Made by a program: the position numbers and the translations under genes
Shown: positions 56,919-64,000 of the stretch, piece after piece
Layout: each line of letters begins with the position of its first letter
How positions within the stretch are numbered: the stretch's first letter is position 1
Notes under the pieces: model-generated
What the model saw: the letters and a program-made list of their open reading frames with translations, nothing else
The model's database searches: none
What the model was told of the DNA's origin: nothing
Assembly (NCBI GenBank): GCA_020631735.1
Contig: CM036201.1
Coordinates: 77,462,087-77,526,086 of the forward strand
DNA: 64,000 nucleotides
Origin: Saccharum officinarum
Lineage: Eukaryota > Streptophyta > Magnoliopsida > Poales > Poaceae
Reading direction: 5' to 3'

Positions 56919-57257
56919 GGGTGTTTAGTTCTCGCCTAAAAAATTTTCACCCCATCACATCGAATGTTTGACACATGTAGGGAGTACTAAATGTAGACGA
57001 AAAAAACTAATTGCACAGTTTGGTTGGAAAAACACGAGACGAATCTTTTAAGCCTAATTGGTCCATGATTAGCCTTAAGTGCTACAGTAACACACATATG
57101 CTAATGATGGCTTAATTAGGCTTAATAAATTCATCTCGCGGTTTTCGGGTGAGTTATGTAATTAGTTTTTTATTAGTATCCAAAAACCCCTTTTGATATT
57201 CCCATAAAATATCCGATGTAACACCTAAAAACTTTTCACCTACCAATTAAACACCTC
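56919..57257. mobile_element. Tourist-like MITE nested in the hAT remnant
   Basis: Inverted ends gggtgtttagttctcgccta and the complement of ggtaggtgaaaagt...-type sequence ending aaacacct. The interior has gagacgaatcttttaagcct and its inverse (aggcttaataaattcatctc), as in relatives at 46741 and 62626. Confidence 0.72.
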
Positions 57258-57490
57258 CTGAACGTGACTCTTTTTGCCTTCTCCCTTGGGCTGTGGGCTC
57301 TTGACCCTTGCGTAGGCCTGCTATGCTTTCACAAATTGAACTGTCTATTGGCGCTATTGGCGCTAGCCGCCGAGGTCATCGTATTTTTTTATCGTGGTCA
57401 TGGCTGGTGAAAAAATGTACGTACAATGGACTCGTGGAAAACCATATCGGGGTCAGGCCACCCCGGTGACTCCATTTAGATTCGCCCCAT

Positions 57491-58306
57491 AATCTCTCTC
57501 TCTCTCTCTTTGAAAGATCGGGGATGATTACCATCTGCTAGGTCTCACGTACGGTGAACCAACTTTAATTTCATGAGGTTAGTCATGCATGCCGAGAGTC
57601 CGGTCTATACATATATATCCAAGTGCTAGAGTATTAACAGGATGGCTGCCGCCTTTCCGACATTCTTATCTTCACCACCGACGCTGCCTCCAGAATTATT
57701 CCGCCGGTACTACCGTACGAGTACGACTACGACTACGATGTCCTCTATATCACTCTCTGCGTTAGGGCCTGCTCCAAGCAAGCATGAGATCATCACTGCT
57801 AGGCTTAATAGCAGAGTCAATAGCCTCCAACTCCACTAAAGAAGGTATTCCCGAGAGCTGCTCCATCTAGTTTCGGTGTTCTAAAAACTATGAGATACTG
57901 ATCCTGTTTAATCTTAGCCTAACAAGTTGTTATTGGTCATATGCTTAATTTGGTACGTAGTTATGTTGCAATAGAATATGCTAGGACGTTTCTAGTACTC
58001 TTCTTTGAATAAGAAAGCTTGCACATAGGGCGAACATTCATGTTCAGATAACAGACAATAAGCACAAGAATAATTAAGTTCATCGAGATTACTAATGAGT
58101 ATCTAATGTCATGAGATTACTTATATATGAACAATAACAATAAAATTTAGATTACTCATGAGATTACTCTAATGTCATGAGATGAATAATAAGCACAAGA
58201 ATAATTAAAGTTCCTGTTCAGTAAACCAATATATCTCACATTAGTGTATCTAATCAAATATCTACATAATTGTTTGGACAAGAACAAAACAAGCCAAACT
58301 TGTGCA
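57491..58306. other. Unannotated 3' flank of the kinase gene
   Basis: Begins with a (ct)n run at 57492-57508. A short open frame at 57642-57839 has no recognisable feature. The part near 58306 should hold the kinase 3' untranslated region. Confidence 0.4.
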
Positions 58307-59505
58307 TCATCGAGGATAGCTTGCTGATAACAACATTTCCTCTTCCAAGGTATATTGCCTGCTAACTTCCTTAATATCTCGATCAATTGACATGTCTTGA
58401 GATGTAGTTCCAACCCCACCAATTGGATCTGATGTGACATTATATGGAACCTGCCTCTTCTGAACTAGCAAGCTTTCAAGGTTTACCTCCACTTCCCTCA
58501 TTGTAGGCCTATCTTCCCCTTTCAATTTTGTACACATTGCTGCTAGTTTGGCTACTTCTAGGATTTCTCCATTCTCCTCCTCCATGACTTGTGGGTCTAT
58601 TAGGTCAACCAGTTTACCTTCTGTGAACAATGAGTCAAAATGTGAAACAAGACCATCATTGTCGACGGACCTATAAACATATGGTTTCTTCCGAGTAAGC
58701 AATTCTATCAGAAGAACACCAAAACTGAAAACATCACTCTTGTCTGTTAGACGACCAGTGTAATAATACATTGGATCCAAGTAACCTATTGTTCCTTGAA
58801 CTATTGTAGTCACTCCTGTTTGATCAATTGGGATATACCTAGAAGCTCCAAAGTCTGATACCTTTGCAGTTAAAGCATCATCAAGAAGTATGTTAGAGGA
58901 TTTTATATCTCTATGAAATATTGGCATAGAAGCAGATGAATGCAAGTATGATATTGCTTTGGCAACTTCCATTGCAATCCTGAGTCGGTTATCCCATGAT
59001 AGTGATAGTTGTCCTTCGGCATGAAGATGGTAATCAAGGGTTCCATTTGAAATGAACTCATAAACTAGTAATGGTACTTCTGTTTCAAGGCAACATCCCA
59101 AGAGCTTCACCACGTTCCTATGGTTCACTTGAGAAAGAACGGCAACTTCATTTATGAATTCGTTGATTTCTCTTTGGACTACAATCTTTGATTTCTTGAT
59201 TGCCACAACATGCAAATCTAGAATTCCTTTAAACACAACACCGTGCCCTCCACCACCAACAACATGAGATCTATCAAAGTTTCCTGTGGCCTTCTCAAGA
59301 TCTTTTAAGCCAATTATCATCCTCCCACCAATATCTGTATTGTGTGATATCAACTGTTGTAGTAGTAGCCCATGATTTTGTTTGAAAAATTTTTGCTTCA
59401 ACTTCTTATCCTTCTGTAGTTTGATTTTACGTATTACGAATGGAACACCAAGTGCTAGAAGCAAAACGCTTGTACCACTGCCCACTCCTATTCCAATACT
59501 TAAAC
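58307..59505 (-). CDS. WAK-type transmembrane and Ser/Thr kinase exon, intact
   Basis: A single long exon on the minus strand from a 3' splice acceptor (ttttccag; exon begins at 59505, phase 1) to a TGA at 58307. It encodes a membrane helix (GIGVGSGTSVLLLALG), a basic juxtamembrane segment and a complete kinase: GGGGHGVVFKG, VAIKKSK, HRDIKSSNILLDD, SDFGASR, GTIGYLDPMYYYTG, DVFSFGVLLIELLTRKKP. It is closely related to the last exon of the WAK gene at 7995 but without that gene's 4-bp insertion. No WAK ectodomain or EGF exon lies upstream; the next exon on this strand is a DUF26 ectodomain (61112-61972) whose donor is in matching phase. It may be the 3' part of a chimeric receptor. Expression cannot be judged. 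Confidence 0.9.
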
Positions 59506-61111
59506 CTGGAAAAGAAATATAATGATTGGTGAAATTCATAATTTTGTAGGAACCATATATTTTCAAACGAAAAAACTTTAGTTTATGAATGAATACAACA
59601 AAATGTCACAATCTAGAGGTACATGCAATGTTGTGATGATACAACAATACTACAAAAATGTCTTAAGTCTACACAATTGTTTTCTTAAAAAAATACATAT
59701 AGTGGCATTCTAGCGTGTCAAGTGCAAGAAATGAAAAAACTAAAGTTGTAGATCTCAAAGAGTTATATAACTTTGTAGTTGACAATCTTTTCATTTCAAA
59801 TAAACTATCCAAGGAAAATTATGTTTGAATTTCTCATATTTGAAATTCAATTTTTCAAGTGATCTCGGATGGAGAAACAACCAAAACCAATTCAAATTTT
59901 TAAATGACCTCGGATGGAGAGACCACCAAAACCAAAGTTGTAGTACTTACTGATATCTAAATTTTTATTTTCAATGGTAAAGGTTCTTACAGCGTGTTTA
60001 GTTCCCCATTTCACCTAAAAATTTTTGGGTTTTGGCCCATCATTTTGCAGAATGGAACTAAACACCATGCAAAAATTTTGGTAAAAAGGTATCCATTCTC
60101 CATTTTGGATTTTGGCCTCAAGAGGCAAAAAAAACCCAAAAAGCCAAACAACCCTCACTCACCCATGAAAAATTTGGCATTTTGAATGGAACTAAACACA
60201 CCCATGAAAATTTTGGCATTTTGCATTTCATCATTCCAAAGTAGTTGGCATTTTGCATTTTGCATTCCATAGGAAACTAAATACAGCCTTAATTGAGCAC
60301 TAGTATGATGTTTTCAATTGTAATACAGCTTTGCCACAATTTTTTTCTCTACGGTTAGATTCTTTCAGTTTTACTTAATTTTTTTTTATCTAGGCCATAA
60401 TATCCATTCTTTGTATTTTTTTATAGTTCGACTAAGTACAAAATTCTTCAGCTATCTAGTTTGGAATATTTCAAGCGTGCCTTGTATGAAGGCCTGGTGT
60501 TTCATTTTCATCTCCAAAGAATGACAAAAAAAAAGTGGCAATAGGAAAAATTCCCACTTCTATAGAGGATAAATGATGGCTATATTTATAAATTACAATT
60601 TGTTCCATGAAAAGCTTAGATATATGCCATTGTTATTATTGTTCTAGATGATCAAAATGGGATTTGAGGAAGTCTTTGACTAGTTCTATCTTTAGAGGTA
60701 GAAACAAATCTAACTATGTGATTTATGAGGCATGCACGTATTTCAAAATTCAAACTTCGTTATCTTTAACTAATAATTAGTCTAATAATATAAAAAATTT
60801 ATAGTACAATAGTGGTAACATTAGATTTGTCTTTACAAATACTTTCTAATGATAATTTTGTTGTTGCCATAAATTACATACATACAATAGTATAAATTAA
60901 CACTTAAAGTATGATTTTAAAGACCGCACCAAGTTAAATCGTGCCTTATATCTTGAGATGGAATAACTTGGGAAACAAAATTTTGGAATTATATTATTTA
61001 CCGAAAGTTCCAAACCCCAGAACCATTACTAGCGATGTGAATTATTTATTTATTAGGCCACGAAAATAATTATATAATAATAAATAAAGTGGAAGAGCAA
61101 CCACTACTAAC
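59506..61111 (-). other. Presumed 1.6 kb intron between DUF26 and kinase exons, with element insertions
   Basis: No Cys-rich or EGF-coding sequence is present in any minus-strand frame. 59640-59960 holds CACTA-remnant sequence of the same family as 33480-34302 (caaaaccaaagttgtagtac and cctcggatggagaga repeats). 59990-60288 holds a Tourist-like element with ends cagcgtgtttagttcc and ggaaactaaatacagcc. The rest is AT-rich. Donor at 61111 and acceptor before 59505 are canonical. Confidence 0.6.
59990..60288. mobile_element. Tourist-like MITE in the presumed intron
   Basis: Inverted ends cagcgtgtttagttcc and ggaaactaaatacagcc, probably with a TTA target duplication. The interior repeats aaaattttggcattttg several times. 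Boundaries are good to a few bases. Confidence 0.65.
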
Positions 61112-61981
61112 CTTTGCCTGTAGTGGTGGATGACGAATTCGTATCCAGCTGAGGCGTGAGGTTCACTGTTTCGTCGGTTACCAGGAAGAATAGATTACTC
61201 TCGTACCTGATGTTGCACCGTAACCCTAATATTCTCCCGCCCACCGTACCCTTGCCTTCCCCGCGTCGATGAACCAAGTGGGGATCTGGGTGATGAGGCC
61301 CGTGAGGCACTGCCGGCACTGCTCCTGCGTCAGGTCCTGCGTGCACTGCCCGAGCGCGAGCACGTTGGTTGCCTCTGGCGGGAACCTGGCCATGGCCGTG
61401 CCGTATCTGCTGGTCGCGGCGCTGGCCACGAGGGCCACCTTGTTTACGAGCCGCCCGAGCAGGTTAACGAACGCGTCGGAGTTCGTGCCGCTCACGCTGT
61501 TTAGGTTCCACGCAACCACCTGATCTGCGGAGTTGTCGTAGCTAAAGAGGAAGTCAAGGTCGGAGAACCGGAACAGGCACCGGTCATAGTACACCGTCGC
61601 GTTTCTGGATCCGACGCAGATGGTGGACAGCGCGAGGCTGAGCCCCAGCGCGAGGCACGAGACGCATTGGTCGCCGAGGGAGTCCCCGCGGCAGAGCGCG
61701 AGCCCGTACGCCGTGTCCGGGGCGTCGCCGAACGCCCCCGACGCGAGGCCCGACGCTTTCGCTTTGGTTGGCAGCACATTGGAGAGGGTGGCGAGGTTGG
61801 CCTGGAACTTATTGCTGTTGTTGGGCCGCGTCGAGTTACAGTAGTTGTACGTGGGGTTGCAGAAGTAGTAGAATGGGTTGGCCACCCCCGTCGCCTTGCC
61901 GTCGCTTGGCTCCGTCGCCAGCGTCACCGTCGAGGCAGCGCCGACGAGGAGGAGGAGCAAGGGGATAAGCATCGCATGCAT
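61112..61981 (-). pseudogene. DUF26 (cysteine-rich receptor kinase-type) ectodomain exon with a frameshift
   Basis: The start is probably the second Met (codon at 61972-61970, giving MLIPLLLLLVGAAS). A signal peptide and two DUF26 domains follow, with C-x8-C-x2-C motifs CRGDSLGDQCVSC and CTQDLTQEQCRQC. Near 61244-61258 the frame shifts: upstream codons run into a TAG at about 61226, while the conserved end (GGRILGLRCNIRYE) continues in another frame to the donor after 61112 (ggcaaag, then gttagt). The donor phase and sequence equal those of the plus-strand DUF26 exon at 36150-37004. Downstream on the same strand the only kinase exon is WAK-type (58307-59505). DUF26 ectodomains are apoplastic and some bind mannose. 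Without correction of the shift the product would end after the second domain core. Confidence 0.87.
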
Positions 61982-62047
61982 CTACTGGACAGTTGGGGAG
62001 CAATTAAGGCTGGTGGTGGTCTGATGCAGATGCTGCTGTTAGCTAGC

Positions 62048-62055
62048 TATATATA
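62048..62055 (-). promoter_or_regulatory. Putative TATA box of the DUF26 gene
   Basis: tatatata lies ~75 bp upstream of the presumed ATG on the minus strand, at the edge of the tandemly duplicated upstream segment. Confidence 0.55.
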
Positions 62056-62290
62056 GTACGAGTGATGTCCGGTGGCCGCGTTATCCAGATCCATCGCCGT
62101 CGTCCAGGCTTTTTTCTAGGCGTATTAGGTGGCACGTCCCACACCCAGTCTTGCGCCGACTGTCCAAAAGTCAGGGTCGTCCTCTGCCCCGCAAGTCCGC
62201 AAGCGCGTGCGCCTGCCGTGCCGTTTGCCGGTATGCGGTGGTGTGCCTGGCCACCGCGAGAGCAGGGCACGCCATGGTTCTGACTTTACA
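62054..62290. repeat. Tandemly duplicated DUF26 upstream segment, copy 1
   Basis: tagtacgagtgatgtc through gcagggcacgccatg matches 62873-63056 plus 63943-64000, with substitutions and small indels. Copy 1 is uninterrupted and shows the empty site for the hAT element found in copy 2 (at ggtggtgtgcctggccacc, near 62230-62248). Confidence 0.9.
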
Positions 62291-62625
62291 GCAGAGTGTG
62301 CCGCGTAAAGATGTGCGAGATCGAAGGCCGGAGACGGCAAAAAAACACTTCCTCGTCGCCTAAGTTCTTCTCTGAATATAAACAGTGCTCTGCTAACACG
62401 ACTTCTTCGTCTTGCAAACGAAACTAAGGTATGACTTTCGAGGAAGCTACGGTACAATTGTCTTCTTTTTTTGAACATTACGGTACAATTGTCTTGCTTC
62501 TTTGCTAAGACATGAAACCAGGTCCGGGAACTATCTTATCTCGACCTATGATGTGACATAATAAAAGAACTTTTTTTTTGTGAATTGACATAATAAAAGC
62601 ACTTAGCAGTCCTCCTAGGGCCTAG
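62291..62625. other. Spacer between the duplicated segments
   Basis: No gene. An inexact repeat of ctacggtacaattgtctt occurs at 62447 and 62480. Nothing else found. Confidence 0.4.
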
Positions 62626-62868
62626 GGCCTGTTTAGTTCTCAAAATTTTGCAAAATTTTTTCAAGATTTTCTGTTACATCGAATTTTTAGATGTATGCAT
62701 GAAGCATTAAATATAGACAAAAACTAAAATTAATTACATAATTTAGACGAAATTCACGAGACGAATCTTTTAAGCCTAATTAGACCATGATTGAACATTA
62801 ACTGTCAAATAACAACGAAAGTGCTACCGTACCATTTTTTAAAAAAATTTCGCAAACTAAACAAGGCC
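62626..62868. mobile_element. Tourist-like MITE between the duplicated segments
   Basis: Inverted ends ggcctgtttagttctcaaaa and the complement of cgcaaactaaacaaggcc. Interior gagacgaatcttttaagcct block as in 46741 and 56919. The target duplication is not clear. Confidence 0.78.
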
Positions 62869-62872
62869 GTAA

Positions 62873-64000
62873 TAGTACGAGTGATGTCAGGTCGCCGCGT
62901 TGCCCAGATCCATCGCCATCGTCCAGGCTGGGCGTATTAGGTAGCACGTCCTGTCCGACACCCGCTGACTTTTGGTGGTACGTAGCCGCAAGTCCGCAAC
63001 CGCAACGCAAGCGCGGCGTGCGCCTGCCGTGCCGTTTGCCAGTGTGCGGTGGTGTGCAGTGGCGTAGCCGGAATTTGTAACTACGGTGGTTCATTGTTTA
63101 AATTTTTTTTTGTGACCATTATAAAATTAACTCGTCAGTACACAAGTTATGAACTACAAAATACAATTAAGCATAAAAGAACATACAGAGTTCATAAAAT
63201 AGATGAGTATATCTTTCTTAACATAGAATTAAAATATTACATACCTTGCTGTTCTTCAATTTGTTCTTGTGGAACTGAGATGGAGAAGAAGCCTTTTTCT
63301 TTTATTCATATTTCTGAAAAAGTGAGGCAATATCGCCACTCTTCATTTTTAACAAATCTGCAAGAGAAATAAATAATCCCAATGTCCAATGATACAATGT
63401 TTCAATTAAATATTTAAATCATTTCGGTGCTACAATAAAATTTTAAAATTGAGATGAAATAGAAACTAAATTATTTCTGCATACCGTGGCAGTGGCGAAC
63501 TCCAAACTAGGATGTGCCGTGAATTGAAGTTGGACTGTAGATCACTAGATCGTTGATTGTCTCCTGTTTAGCAGTTTAGGGCTTAATCACTTGAGATATA
63601 GAGAGAGAGACGTGATAGAACTTTGGTAAAGAAAGGATATCAGGATCAACATACACGTACTGAAGTGCGTTGCTAGGCTCTGACTCCGACGTCTGGCCGG
63701 CGGGCGGCGGACGCTCCGGCGCTGCTGCTGCAACTGCAACGCTGCAGTCCGTCGAGTCGAGTCAGAAACCAAGGGGCACGTCGCGGTCTTGCGTTGCGGA
63801 CGTCGCTTCGAGTCTTCCGCCAGGTTCGATCGGCAGCACAAGCGAATAGGTTTTGGGCCAAAATACCGAGAGATATTAGACTTTTGGCCAAATCTGCATG
63901 GTGGTCCGCGGCCCACAGGGACCACCCTGTAGCTCCGCCCTGGTGGTGTGCCTGGCCACCGCGAGCAGCTAGCAGAGCAGGGCACGCCATGATTCTGACT
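62873..64000. repeat. Tandemly duplicated DUF26 upstream segment, copy 2 (interrupted, runs off the window)
   Basis: Homologous to copy 1 at 62054-62290 after removal of the hAT element at 63057-63942 and its extra target copy. The window ends inside it. The order suggests another DUF26 gene may lie, or have lain, beyond the right edge. Confidence 0.85.
63057..63942. mobile_element. hAT (Tip100-like) element, non-autonomous, 886 bp
   Basis: Ends cagtggcgtagccgg and the complement of ccaccctgtagctccgccctg-type sequence, with a perfect 8-bp target duplication gtggtgtg (63049-63056 and 63943-63950). Copy 1 of the host segment provides the empty site. A second cagtggcgaactcc terminus-like motif lies inside at 63490, so another fragment of the same group may be nested. 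The open frames at 63587-63990 cross the element boundary and are not genes. Confidence 0.9.

Larger units (their letters stand above)
56044..57490 (-). mobile_element. hAT-family element remnant
   Basis: Inverted ends: aggggcgaatctagga at 56047 and the complement of tttagattcgccccat ending at 57490. The interior carries a piece of hAT transposase on the minus strand (56095-56430) and a nested Tourist-like MITE (56919-57257). I could not find an 8-bp target duplication, so the outer boundaries are approximate. Confidence 0.6.

Noticed and set aside
56723..56971. 82-codon Arg-rich plus-strand open frame with a ggc repeat
   Set aside because: It ends inside a MITE and lies within the hAT remnant; no protein feature.
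63587..63990. Open frames at the right edge on the minus strand
   Set aside because: They cross the hAT element boundary and read through promoter-type sequence.

Overview
This 64 kb window is nuclear plant DNA, almost certainly from a grass (Poaceae, probably Panicoideae). Evidence: CACTA elements with grass-type subterminal repeats, Tat-lineage Ty3/gypsy retrotransposons, Stowaway- and Tourist-like MITEs, and receptor-like genes with plant introns. I saw no bacterial-type gene, tRNA, rRNA or CRISPR. By my reading about three quarters is mobile-element sequence. The host content is a decayed cluster of immune-type receptor genes.

Layout. 1-7498: 3' part of an autonomous-type CACTA element, with the transposase C-terminus and an 8-exon second gene carrying a Ulp1/C48 protease domain and one nonsense codon. 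7995-11627 (-): a four-exon wall-associated kinase (WAK) gene with a 4-bp frameshifting insertion. 12057-29815: the WAK upstream region, split by a LINE, which holds a 16.7 kb Tat-type gypsy element (TSD CAACT), which holds a 2953-bp solo LTR (TSD AGTGA) and a 4319-bp non-autonomous gypsy element (TSD CTCTC). 29.8-35.3 kb: LTR remnants, two Stowaway MITEs and a CACTA remnant. 36150-37004 (+): a DUF26 (cysteine-rich receptor kinase, CRK) ectodomain exon with a nonsense codon and a Tourist-like MITE 115 bp upstream. 37-48.3 kb: a C-tract duplication, decayed tandem repeats, a 556-bp hAT element (TSD TTTGTGAG), a tandem-and-inverted hairpin, a copia fragment and a GC-rich tandem region. 48333-49003: a second copy of the WAK upstream segment. 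49057-55973: a second CACTA element with both ends, holding two decayed transposition genes. 56044-57490: a hAT remnant. 58307-61981 (-): a DUF26 ectodomain exon followed by a WAK-type transmembrane/kinase exon. 62054-64000: a tandemly duplicated CRK upstream region, one copy interrupted by an 886-bp hAT element (TSD GTGGTGTG).

The most interesting host observation is the last gene pair. The DUF26 exon ends at a phase-1 donor and the WAK kinase exon starts at a phase-1 acceptor, on the same strand, with no other ectodomain between them. This could be a chimeric DUF26-WAK receptor kinase made by intron-mediated exon shuffling, although the DUF26 exon also carries a frameshift. The duplicated segments give empty-site/filled-site pairs that fix the ends of several insertions and order the events. 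All gene models are read by eye from splice signals and reading frame; nothing was checked against a database.
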